A stretch of 31,110 bases of DNA, from assembly GCA_045631305.1 (NCBI GenBank), contig JAZQUM010000042.1, positions 1 to 31,110 of the forward strand, in the 5' to 3' direction. Below the pieces are notes generated by a model. The model saw only the letters and a program-made list of their open reading frames with translations, did not search any database and was not told the origin of the DNA. Made by a program: the position numbers and the translations under genes. Within the stretch, counting starts at the first letter, position 1; each line of letters opens with the position of its first letter. This document shows, piece by piece, positions 23,537-30,510 of the stretch. The DNA comes from JAZQUM01 sp045631305 (lineage in GTDB: Bacteria; Bacillota; Clostridia; Oscillospirales; Oscillospiraceae).

Positions 23537-24412
23537 ATGAAAAAAGTGATCCTTTGTCCCAATCCCTATCGTGACCGCGGATTTGAAGCCACCAGAAAGT
23601 CTCAGGAGATGCTTCGTTCCTGCGGTATGGAGGCTGTGATCTGCCTTCCGTTCCATGTGGATACCATTGTGGGCGGAGAGGGTTTGGAATTTAAAAACCT
23701 GCAGCAGGAGATCCGCACGGCAGATCTTCTTATCGCTTATGGCGGTGACGGTACTATTCTGCACCTTGCTAAAACCGGCGCCACCAACCATGTGCCCATT
23801 CTCGGTGTGAATATGGGCAGCCTTGGTTTTATTTCCGAACTTGAGATCGGCGAGTTGGACCGGCTGAAGGAATTGGCGGATTGGAATTTTAAAATCGAAA
23901 ACCGCATGATGCTGGATATCAGCGTTCGCAGAGGCGACCGCGAGATCTACTCCAATATCGCGCTGAACGAAGCAGTAGTCACCAAGGGCGCTATTTCCAA
24001 TGTGGTGCACCTGCGCGTGCTCAGCGACGGCGCAAAGCTTACAGAAATGCGCGGTGACGGTGTGATCATCTCCACACCTACGGGTTCTACAGGTTACTCT
24101 CTTTCCGCAGGCGGTCCTGTTCTGGAGCCTACGGTGCGCAATCTGGTGATCAATCCCATCTGCGCCCATGTGGGGCAGACCAACTGCTATGTGCTTTCTC
24201 CCCGCCATGAACTTACGGTGCTGCCGGTTAAGTGCGGCAGAAAATCTGTGTACCTTTCCGTAGATGGCGGCCGCGCATTCTCTCTTCGTGATGGAGATGA
24301 AGTGCGCATCACCAGCTCCCGGTTGGATACGAAGCTGGTAAGACTCTCTGAAAAGAGCTTTTGCGAGATTTTTGAAAAGAAAATGCTGGGAGGTGTTTTG
24401 GGTGAAAAATAG
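23537..24412 (+). CDS. nadK: NAD kinase
   Basis: Phosphorylates NAD to NADP with ATP or polyphosphate. The 291-residue protein has all the key segments: the GGDGTIL motif with its catalytic aspartate (residues 69-75), NMGSLGFISE (about 94-103), the NE of ALNEAVVTKG, and TPTGSTGYSLSAGGP (about 180-194), the NAD-binding signature. Its length is typical of bacterial NadK. AAGGAG just upstream at 23522-23527 supports the ATG. In clostridia it commonly lies between tlyA and argR, as here. argR begins 11 nt before its end. Confidence 0.96.
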   Translation: MKKVILCPNPYRDRGFEATRKSQEMLRSCGMEAVICLPFHVDTIVGGEGLEFKNLQQEIRTADLLIAYGGDGTILHLAKTGATNHVPILGVNMGSLGFISELEIGELDRLKELADWNFKIENRMMLDISVRRGDREIYSNIALNEAVVTKGAISNVVHLRVLSDGAKLTEMRGDGVIISTPTGSTGYSLSAGGPVLEPTVRNLVINPICAHVGQTNCYVLSPRHELTVLPVKCGRKSVYLSVDGGRAFSLRDGDEVRITSSRLDTKLVRLSEKSFCEIFEKKMLGGVLGEK

Positions 24413-24854
24413 TCGCCAGGAAAAGATCCTTGAGATCATTTCTGCAGAAAATGTGGAAACGCAGGAGCAGCTCCTTGTCCGCTTGCAGGAGATGGGTATT
24501 GTCAGCACGCAGGCTACCATTTCCCGTGATATTAAGCAGCTGCATCTGGTAAAAGAGCCTATCGGTCAGGGACGGTATAAATACGGTATTTCCGAAAACC
24601 GTGCCAAGCTGAATTTTGCTGAAAAGCTGCAGACCATTTTCCGTGAAAGCATCACCACCATTGACTATGCGCAGAATATCGTGGTGGTAAAGACCATGCC
24701 CGGTCTTGCTTCTGCGGCCTGTTCCGCGCTGGATAGTATGCATCTTCCCATGATGCTGGGCAGCATCGCAGGTGACGATACCGCCATGCTGGTGATGAAG
24801 TCCAACGATGCGGCTGCGGAATTCTGCGAAGACATCCGCGCTATGCTTTTGTAA
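24402..24854 (+). CDS. argR: Arginine repressor ArgR/AhrC
   Basis: A 150-residue regulator of arginine biosynthesis and catabolism. The N-terminal winged helix-turn-helix contains STQATISRDIKQLHLVK (residues 35-51), and the C-terminal arginine-binding, hexamerisation domain has GSIAGDDTAML (about 120-130) with the aspartate pair that contacts arginine. The start is GTG at 24402, 8 nt after GGGAGG at 24388-24393 and inside the end of nadK; an ATG at 24372 would add ten unrelated residues. No ARG box was looked for exhaustively. recN follows after 14 nt, the same argR-recN order as in B. subtilis. Confidence 0.95.
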   Translation: MKNSRQEKILEIISAENVETQEQLLVRLQEMGIVSTQATISRDIKQLHLVKEPIGQGRYKYGISENRAKLNFAEKLQTIFRESITTIDYAQNIVVVKTMPGLASAACSALDSMHLPMMLGSIAGDDTAMLVMKSNDAAAEFCEDIRAMLL

Positions 24855-24868
24855 TTTAGGAGAATTCT

Positions 24869-26551
24869 ATGCTGGTATTGCTGCACATTGAGAATATTGC
24901 TGTCATCGAAGAGGCAGATATTGAATTTCTGCCCGGCTTCAATGGCCTCACCGGTGAAACCGGTGCAGGTAAATCCATTGTGATCGATGCATTGGGTGCG
25001 GTGTTGGGTCAGCGTACCAGCCGCGACCTCATTCGTACAGGAGCGGAAAAAGCCTTTGTCAGCGCGCAGTTTACGGGTATTTCCCAAGAGCTCCCCGTGT
25101 TGAAAGAGCAGGGGATCGAGGTGGAGGAAGGCGGTAGCCTTTTGCTCCAGCGTGAGATCTGCGCTGACGGCAAGAATGTTTGCCGTGTCAACGGTCGCCC
25201 TGTGGGCGTGGTGCAGCTGCGCGAGATCGGTGCAAGCCTTTTGAATATCCACGGTCAGCACGACGGGCAGAAGTTGCTGGATGAAGAACAGCACGGTGTA
25301 TTTCTGGACCGCTTCGGTCACACCGATGCGTTGCTGGAAGCTTTTGCCGCCCGCTTTGATGCCATGAGTGAGCTCAAGCGCGAAATTCGCAGCTTGCAGA
25401 TGGATGAAGCGGAAAAGGCGCGGCGGGTGGATAGCCTGAAGTTCCAGATCAATGAACTGGAGCGCGCCCAGCTTACCTTGGGCGAAGAAGAGGAACTCAA
25501 GAGCCGCCGCAATATTTTAAGAAACAGCGAGAAGTTTATTTCTGCCGTGGAAGGTGCGGATTTCTACCTCAACGGCGGTGATTCTTCCCTCGGTGCCGTT
25601 GCGCAGATCCGTGAGGCGGAAAGTGCACTCAGCGGTGCGAAAAACTTTGGTGATACCTTTGCGGAGCTTTCTAAGCGATTGGAATCTGTGCGCTGTGAAG
25701 TATATGACCTTGCCGAGACAATTCGCGATATGCGCTGCGAATTTGACTTTTCTCCTGCAGAATTGGACGCGGTGGAAGAGCGGCTTGACCTGCTTTACCG
25801 TTTGGGCAAGAAGTATGGTGCCACCACGGAGGACATGCTCGCTTACCTTGAAAAATGCCAGAACGAACTCTCTGCCATTGAGTACGCGGACGACACCATT
25901 TTGCAGCTGGAAATGAAGCTTTCCAAGGCGGAAGCCAAGGCGAAAGCGGCGGCCAAGGAGCTTTCTGACGCACGAAGAGCAGCAGCGGAAGTTTTGGAAA
26001 AACTGATTTTGCAGGAGCTCCACGATCTGGATATGACCAAGGTTCGTTTCTCGATCTGCATCGAAGAAAAAGAGATGGATCGCAGCGGCTGCGATCAGGT
26101 ATCCTTCCTGATGAGTGCCAATGTGGGTGAAGACCTGAAGCCGATCCATAAAATCGCCAGCGGCGGCGAACTGGCCCGCATTATGCTGGCGCTGAAGAAT
26201 GTACTTAGTGAGCAGGACGAGGTAAGCACTTTGGTTTTCGACGAAGTGGATACCGGTGTCAGCGGCCGCGCGGCGCAGAAGGTGGCAGAAAAGCTTGCCC
26301 GCATTTCCCGCAAAAAGCAGGTTCTCTGCATTACCCATCTGCCGCAGCTTGCCGCCATGGCAGATACCCATTTTTCCGTGGAAAAAGGGGAGCGGGACGG
26401 CCGCACCTATACCCGCGTTGTCTGCATGAATGACGAAGAGCGCAAGCGGGAACTGGCCCGCATCACAGGCGGCGCTGAAATCACGGATGCTATGCTCTCC
26501 GGTGCGGAAGAACTGCTGCGTCAGGCACGGGAATACCGCGCGGGTCTCTAA
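24869..26551 (+). CDS. recN: DNA repair protein RecN
   Basis: An SMC-like ATPase that acts at double-strand breaks. In the 560-residue protein the N-terminal ATPase half has Walker A GETGAGKS (residues 29-36) and NIHGQHDGQKLLD. A long coiled-coil pair covers about residues 150-390. The C-terminal half holds the signature SGGELARIMLALK (about 431-443) and Walker B LVFDEVDTGVSG (about 455-466), followed by CITHLPQLAAMAD. AGGAG precedes the ATG at 24869. It is the last gene of the OLE-oapA-dxs-tlyA-nadK-argR-recN run, which ends with a terminator at 26606-26641. In B. subtilis spoIVB and spo0A follow recN; they do not here. Confidence 0.96.
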   Translation: MLVLLHIENIAVIEEADIEFLPGFNGLTGETGAGKSIVIDALGAVLGQRTSRDLIRTGAEKAFVSAQFTGISQELPVLKEQGIEVEEGGSLLLQREICADGKNVCRVNGRPVGVVQLREIGASLLNIHGQHDGQKLLDEEQHGVFLDRFGHTDALLEAFAARFDAMSELKREIRSLQMDEAEKARRVDSLKFQINELERAQLTLGEEEELKSRRNILRNSEKFISAVEGADFYLNGGDSSLGAVAQIREAESALSGAKNFGDTFAELSKRLESVRCEVYDLAETIRDMRCEFDFSPAELDAVEERLDLLYRLGKKYGATTEDMLAYLEKCQNELSAIEYADDTILQLEMKLSKAEAKAKAAAKELSDARRAAAEVLEKLILQELHDLDMTKVRFSICIEEKEMDRSGCDQVSFLMSANVGEDLKPIHKIASGGELARIMLALKNVLSEQDEVSTLVFDEVDTGVSGRAAQKVAEKLARISRKKQVLCITHLPQLAAMADTHFSVEKGERDGRTYTRVVCMNDEERKRELARITGGAEITDAMLSGAEELLRQAREYRAGL

Positions 26552-26605
26552 GCGTTATTTTCATCAGAATATTCGGCAGTTCCCGTTTGGGCGCAGCTCG
26601 AGATC

Positions 26606-26641
26606 AAGCGCATAAGCGGGCATTCTGCTTATGCGCTTTTT
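26606..26641 (+). terminator. Intrinsic terminator after recN
   Basis: A 12-bp perfect stem (26606-26617 with 26627-26638) closes a 9-nt loop and is followed by TTT then GTTT. Confidence 0.85.
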
Positions 26642-26659
26642 GTTTGAAAGGGGGCTTCT

Positions 26660-26890
26660 ATGAATTGTCCTTATTGCGGAAAAGAAATGGAGAAAGGATA
26701 CATAAAAAGCAGCCGCCACCTGTTTTGGAGCCGCGGCGGCGAACTGGAAACCATAGACGGAGATGATTTGAAATTAAGCAAAGGCTTTTTGAAAAGCTTG
26801 AAGGGTTTTTTTGTTGGATTTTCGGTAGAATCTAACTATTGCAAATGGTGCAAAAAAATCATAGTAGAGGTGAAGGAGGGGAACGTATGA
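26660..26890 (+). CDS. DUF6487-like small zinc-ribbon protein
   Basis: 76 residues starting MNCPYCGKEMEKGYIKSSRH. Two CxxC pairs, Cys3/Cys6 and Cys61/Cys64 (CKWC), flank a short beta-rich middle with FWSRGGELE and a GFFVGF hydrophobic stretch. This layout fits the DUF6487 (PF20097) zinc-ribbon family of unknown function. AAAGGGGG at 26647-26654 supports the ATG. Its TGA overlaps the ATG of the next gene (ATGA), so the pair is probably co-translated. Confidence 0.78.
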   Translation: MNCPYCGKEMEKGYIKSSRHLFWSRGGELETIDGDDLKLSKGFLKSLKGFFVGFSVESNYCKWCKKIIVEVKEGNV

Positions 26891-27375
26891 AACTCTACAT
26901 AAAAGAAAAGGTCTTTTCCTGGGGTGACAAATTCACCGTGAAGGATGAGTGCGGAAACGACAGATATGTGGTGGAAGGCGAGATCCTTACCTTTGGAAAA
27001 AAGCTCCATGTTTATGACATGGCAGGAACCGAAGTTGCCTTCATCAAGCAGGAGGTCTGGAGTTTTTTGCCCCGCTACTATGTTTTCTGTGGAGAGCGAC
27101 AGGTGGCTGAGATCAAAAAAGAGTTCACCTTTCTTTTCCCCAAGTACACCATTGAGGGCCTTGGCTGGGAGATCAACGGTAAATTCATGGCCCATGATTA
27201 CGAGATCACCAAGTGCGGCTATCCCATCGTTACCATCGCCAAGGAATGGATGACCTGGGGGGATAGCTATGAGCTGGATATCGCAAATCCCGCTGACGAG
27301 ATCGTGGCGCTGGCGGTGGTGCTGACTATCGATTGCGTTACCGAAGCTGCTGCAAGAGCGTCAAGCAATAACTAA
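26887..27375 (+). CDS. LURP-one-related (LOR/scramblase-like) family protein
   Basis: 162 residues beginning MKLYIKEKVFSWGDKFTVKD. The repeated pattern of short strands, (F/Y)xVxxExLTFGKKLHVYD, then AFIKQEVWSFLPRYYVF and VTIAKEWMTWGDSYELDI, is typical of the LURP-one/Tubby-like beta barrel (bacterial YxjI-like proteins), with a hydrophobic helix near the C-terminus (IVALAVVLTIDCVTEAA) inside the barrel. The function is unknown. AAGGAGGGG precedes the ATG at 26887; an upstream in-frame ATG at 26839 lies inside the preceding gene. It overlaps the zinc-ribbon gene by 4 bp. Confidence 0.85.
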   Translation: MKLYIKEKVFSWGDKFTVKDECGNDRYVVEGEILTFGKKLHVYDMAGTEVAFIKQEVWSFLPRYYVFCGERQVAEIKKEFTFLFPKYTIEGLGWEINGKFMAHDYEITKCGYPIVTIAKEWMTWGDSYELDIANPADEIVALAVVLTIDCVTEAAARASSNN

Positions 27376-27377
27376 AT

Positions 27378-27414
27378 AAAAAAGAGGATGGAAAACCATC
27401 CTCTTTTTCTTTTT
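27378..27414. terminator. Bidirectional terminator between the LOR and GNAT genes
   Basis: A stem of 12 or more bp (about 27379-27391 with 27396-27408) closes an AAAA loop, with A-runs on one side and T-runs on the other. It sits between two convergent stop codons and can serve both. Confidence 0.88.
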
Positions 27415-27896
27415 CAGAATGTCAGCCGCATCTGATACCACACCACGTTGCCGTGGACGGAAGCGGAGATGCCTTCATTGACGAAACCGAACTTTTCGTA
27501 ATAATGGATCAGGGCATCCTTGCAGGTAAGTACCAGACCTTTGCGGTTCTGTACGCGGGCATCGGCAATGGCGCGCTCCAAAAGCTGCGCGGCGCAGCCC
27601 TGGCAGCGGTAAGCGGGGAGGGTGTTGACGCCGAAGATCATCTGCCAGGCGCCGTTTTCGTTGTGCAGCGCGGCGTTTTCGTACATTTCATCGGTGAGAT
27701 CTGCTTCATCGGTGACAAAGCCATCAACGAAACTTACCAGAGTGTCGCCGTCAAAAAGCAGCCAGAAATGGTTGGCATAATAGTCGAGACGGTTTTTGAT
27801 GTCCTTTTCCGTGGCAGCTTCGGCGGCAGGGAAGCAGGCTGCTTCCACGGCGGCCAGAGCGGCAAGGTCGGAAGGGAGAGCGTATCGAACGGTCAT
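27414..27896 (-). CDS. GNAT family N-acetyltransferase
   Basis: 160 residues starting MTVRYALPSDLAALAAVEAACFP. The GNAT fold is seen from the first strand and helix through motif A, INTLPAYRCQGCAAQLLERAI-like (NTLPAYRCQGCAAQLLERA, the acetyl-CoA loop R-x-x-G-x-A), to the motif B end ALIHYYEKFGFVNEG. The substrate is unknown. The upstream in-frame extension to 28220 has no similarity to the family and runs through the promoter and T-box region, so the start is the ATG at 27896, preceded on the minus strand by AAGGAG. It has its own sigma-A promoter. Confidence 0.88.
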   Translation of the reverse strand: MTVRYALPSDLAALAAVEAACFPAAEAATEKDIKNRLDYYANHFWLLFDGDTLVSFVDGFVTDEADLTDEMYENAALHNENGAWQMIFGVNTLPAYRCQGCAAQLLERAIADARVQNRKGLVLTCKDALIHYYEKFGFVNEGISASVHGNVVWYQMRLTF

Positions 27897-27924
27897 AAAC
27901 GGACTCCTTGTTGCTTTTTTCTTG

Positions 27925-27953
27925 ATTATAGCTGAAATTGGGGGGCTTTTCAA
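27925..27953 (-). promoter_or_regulatory. Sigma-A promoter of the GNAT gene
   Basis: On the minus strand, TTGAAA (27948-27953), 17-nt spacer, TATAAT (27925-27930). Its -35 is only 9 bp from the -35 of the divergent T-box promoter. Confidence 0.85.
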
Positions 27954-27962
27954 TCCATGCAG

Positions 27963-27992
27963 TTGACTTTTTCCACGCAGATATGCTATAAT
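27963..27992 (+). promoter_or_regulatory. Strong sigma-A promoter of the tyrosine T-box operon
   Basis: TTGACT (27963-27968), 18-nt spacer, TATAAT (27987-27992), preceded by TGC, an extended -10. Transcription should begin near 27999, at the head of the T-box leader. Confidence 0.87.
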
Positions 27993-27998
27993 ACGCGG

Positions 27999-28279
27999 CA
28001 GTGAAAACAGCGTAAATGCGGTGAAGAAAACAAGTAGCTGCGGTTTAGCTCTGCCAAGAGAAGCCCCGTTTGGTGGAAGGGGAAGAGAGCGGCCCATGCG
28101 AATACATTTCTGAGCAGCCCTTTGAAGCCCTTTGGGTGTGTAGGAGGAGTCGGGCGGCCGCCCGTTACAGCGGCAGCGTTTTTTTAACGCAATGAGGCTG
28201 CGCTCGTGAGAGCGGAGCAAACTGAGGTGGTACCGCGATTTTTTCGTCCTCTGTCTTTTGGCAGAGGGCTTTTATTTTT
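27999..28279 (+). promoter_or_regulatory. T-box riboswitch, tyrosine specific
   Basis: A leader of about 280 nt. The T-box sequence TGAGGTGGTACCGCG lies at 28223-28237. The terminator stem 28248-28255/28260-28267 is followed by GCTTTTATTTTT. In stem I the AAGAGAAG bulge and the GGTGGAAGG loop region are visible (about 28050-28083). The specifier is read as TAC (Tyr) at 28103-28105, in GCGAATACATTTC, followed by the usual purine. The UGGU of the antiterminator bulge pairs with an ACCA tRNA end, as tRNA-Tyr has. Uncharged tRNA-Tyr would favour antitermination and expression of the two downstream genes, one of which is tyrS. Confidence 0.92.
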
Positions 28280-28295
28280 GGAAAAGGACGATACA

Positions 28296-29210
28296 ATGTT
28301 CTCTTATACGAAAGAAATTCAAAAAATCTATCCCGTGCGCAAATCGGCAAAAGAAAAGGCTGATTTCCGCAGATATCTCGAGGATAATCTTGACCGCATG
28401 GGATACGATGTGCGTCAGGAACGAAGCGGAAGCGCTGTGAATGTGGTGGCGGGGGATCCCTCCCGCGCGGCTTATCTCGTAACGGCGAATTACGATACTC
28501 CTGCAGCGGCGCTGATCCCTATTTTTGCATCAGCTACCAATGTGCCGCTCTATGTGCTGACGCAGATGCTGATGGCGGCAGTGATGATGGTAGCCTGCTT
28601 TGTGGCTTCCGTGGGTGTTTCCTTTGCCATGCAGGCACCGGGGCTTGCGTTCCCGCTTTTCTGCCTTCTGGCGGCGCTTATTATCGTGCTGGCACGGTAT
28701 GGCCCCGCAGCGAAGAAGAATGCCAATATCAACACTTCCGGTCTTGGCACAGCGCTGGACATTGCCCGTGATCTTCCAAAAAACGCAAGAGACCATGTGG
28801 CTTTCGTATTTTTCGATCAGGGTGAAAGCGGCATGGGTGGATCGGCTGCCTACCGTAAGGCCCACAAAAACGATGTAAATCAGCAGGTGGTGTTCCATCT
28901 CTACGGCACAGGCGAGGGGGATGAGATGCTGTTTCTGCCCTCTAACCGCCAGCGTTGGGACGGGGATACATCCTCGGCTATCGAAAAAGCCTTTTTGCCT
29001 GCAGAAGGCAAGCGGGTGAAGGTGGTGGAAAAAGGGTTGGTTTACTATCCTTCTGACCAGCGAAAGTTCCGTTTTTCCTATCTGGTGGGTGCCTTTAAAA
29101 AGAGCCCCGTCTTAGGATATTACCGCTTCAAGCGGATCAATGACACAGTAAGTGATGGCGCGAATGCAGAAATGCTGCGCCAGGGTTTTATTAAATTTTT
29201 TGAAGAGTGA
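28296..29210 (+). CDS. Degenerate M28 peptidase-like membrane protein
   Basis: 304 residues starting MFSYTKEIQKIYPVRKSAKE. The fold of the M28 (aminopeptidase) family is recognisable: LVTANYDTP (residues 62-69), NANINTSGLGTALDIARDL (142-160) and VAFVFFDQGESGMGGSAAYRKAH (168-190). The metal ligands are changed: the usual HxD is NYD (Asn65), the DN of ANDNxSG is IN (Ile145), and the catalytic EE is GE (Gly176). It is therefore probably inactive as a zinc peptidase. Two membrane helices (about 88-113 and 117-135) are inserted in the middle. The ATG at 28296 follows AAAAGGA at 28282-28288. It is the first gene after the tyrosine T-box, and tyrS starts 12 nt after its stop. Confidence 0.75.
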   Translation: MFSYTKEIQKIYPVRKSAKEKADFRRYLEDNLDRMGYDVRQERSGSAVNVVAGDPSRAAYLVTANYDTPAAALIPIFASATNVPLYVLTQMLMAAVMMVACFVASVGVSFAMQAPGLAFPLFCLLAALIIVLARYGPAAKKNANINTSGLGTALDIARDLPKNARDHVAFVFFDQGESGMGGSAAYRKAHKNDVNQQVVFHLYGTGEGDEMLFLPSNRQRWDGDTSSAIEKAFLPAEGKRVKVVEKGLVYYPSDQRKFRFSYLVGAFKKSPVLGYYRFKRINDTVSDGANAEMLRQGFIKFFEE

Positions 29211-29221
29211 GGAAAATGAAC

Positions 29222-30448
29222 ATGGGTATTTATGAAGAACTCGTTGCCCGCGGTTTGATCGCACAGGTAACGGATGAAGCAGAAATTCGCGAAATGATCA
29301 ATAACGGCAAGGCTACTTTCTACATTGGCTTTGACCCTACCGCAGATAGCCTTCATGTAGGTCACTTCATGGCTCTGTGCCTGATGAAGCGCCTGCAGAT
29401 GGCAGGTAACAAGCCCATTGCCCTGATCGGCGGCGGTACTGCTATGATCGGCGACCCCTCCGGCCGCACCGACATGCGCTCCATGATGACCAAGGAAACC
29501 ATCGAACACAACTGTGCTTGCTTCAAAAAGCAGATGGAACGCTTTATCGAATTTGGTGAAGGCAAGGCTCAGATGGTAAATAACGCTGACTGGCTGCTGG
29601 ATCTTAACTATGTTGACGTTCTGCGCGAAGTAGGCGCTTGCTTCTCTGTTAACAACATGCTCCGCGCTGAATGCTACAAGCAGCGCATGGAAAAGGGCCT
29701 TAGCTTCCTGGAATTCAACTACATGATCATGCAGTCTTACGACTTCTATCATCTCTTCCAGAACTACGGCTGCAACATGCAGTTCGGCGGCAACGACCAG
29801 TGGAGCAACATGCTGGGCGGTACTGAACTTATCCGCCGCAAGCTCAGCAAGGATGCACACGCTATGACCATCACTCTGCTGCTTACCTCTGAAGGCAAGA
29901 AGATGGGCAAGACTGCTTCCGGCGCAGTGTGGCTGGATCCCAACAAGACCTCTCCCTACGATTTCTATCAGTATTGGCGCAACATTGAGGACGCTGACGT
30001 TCTCAAGTGCATCCGTATGCTGACCTTCCTGCCTCTGGAACAGATCGACGAAATGGATAGCTGGGAAGGCGCTCAGCTCAATACTGCAAAGGAAATTCTG
30101 GCTTACGAGCTCACCAACCTGGTTCACGGGGAAGAAGAAGCCAAGAAGGCACAGGAAACTGCTCGCGGTCTCTTCTCCGGTGGCGGCGACATTTCCAACA
30201 TGCCTTGCACCAACCTCAGCGATGAAGACTTCACTGATGGTGCTATCGACGTGCTGACCCTTCTGGTCAAGTGCGGTCTCTGCGCTTCTAAGGGCGAAGC
30301 TCGCCGTCTGGTACAGCAGGGTGGTATCAGCGTTGGCGGCGAAAAGGTCACCGCTATTGAGGCAACCTTCACCTGCGAAGATTGCAGCGGAGACGGCGCC
30401 ATCATCAAGAAGGGTAAGAAGGTATTCCACCGCGCAGTAAAGGCTTAA
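29222..30448 (+). CDS. tyrS: Tyrosyl-tRNA synthetase
   Basis: Charges tRNA-Tyr. The 408-residue class I enzyme has FYIGFDPTADSLHVGH with the HIGH-type motif HVGH (residues 45-48), the KMSKS-type motif KMGKT (about 226-230), the tyrosine-binding QFGGNDQW region, and a C-terminal S4 domain (about 345-400; ASKGEARRLVQQGGISVGG). Of the in-frame starts GTG 29207, ATG 29216 and ATG 29222, the last is best spaced (9 nt) from GAGG at 29209-29212. Codon use is strongly biased, as in highly expressed genes. It is second in a T-box-controlled pair, so expression should rise when tyrosine is short. Confidence 0.97.
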   Translation: MGIYEELVARGLIAQVTDEAEIREMINNGKATFYIGFDPTADSLHVGHFMALCLMKRLQMAGNKPIALIGGGTAMIGDPSGRTDMRSMMTKETIEHNCACFKKQMERFIEFGEGKAQMVNNADWLLDLNYVDVLREVGACFSVNNMLRAECYKQRMEKGLSFLEFNYMIMQSYDFYHLFQNYGCNMQFGGNDQWSNMLGGTELIRRKLSKDAHAMTITLLLTSEGKKMGKTASGAVWLDPNKTSPYDFYQYWRNIEDADVLKCIRMLTFLPLEQIDEMDSWEGAQLNTAKEILAYELTNLVHGEEEAKKAQETARGLFSGGGDISNMPCTNLSDEDFTDGAIDVLTLLVKCGLCASKGEARRLVQQGGISVGGEKVTAIEATFTCEDCSGDGAIIKKGKKVFHRAVKA

Positions 30449-30462
30449 ACCCAAGTAAAATA

Positions 30463-30496
30463 AAAAGGTGTCAGGTGATTTCACCTGACACCTTTT
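30463..30496. terminator. Bidirectional terminator between tyrS and the coiled-coil gene
   Basis: A 15-bp perfect stem (30463-30477 with 30482-30496) closes an ATTT loop with A- and T-rich arms, between convergent stop codons. Confidence 0.92.
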
Positions 30497-30510
30497 ATTA
30501 TGTTCTGTTG

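Noticed and set aside
27897..28220. N-terminal extension of the GNAT gene to 28220
   Set aside because: The extension lies over the T-box leader and both divergent promoters, has no GNAT similarity, and an excellent start with AAGGAG exists at 27896.
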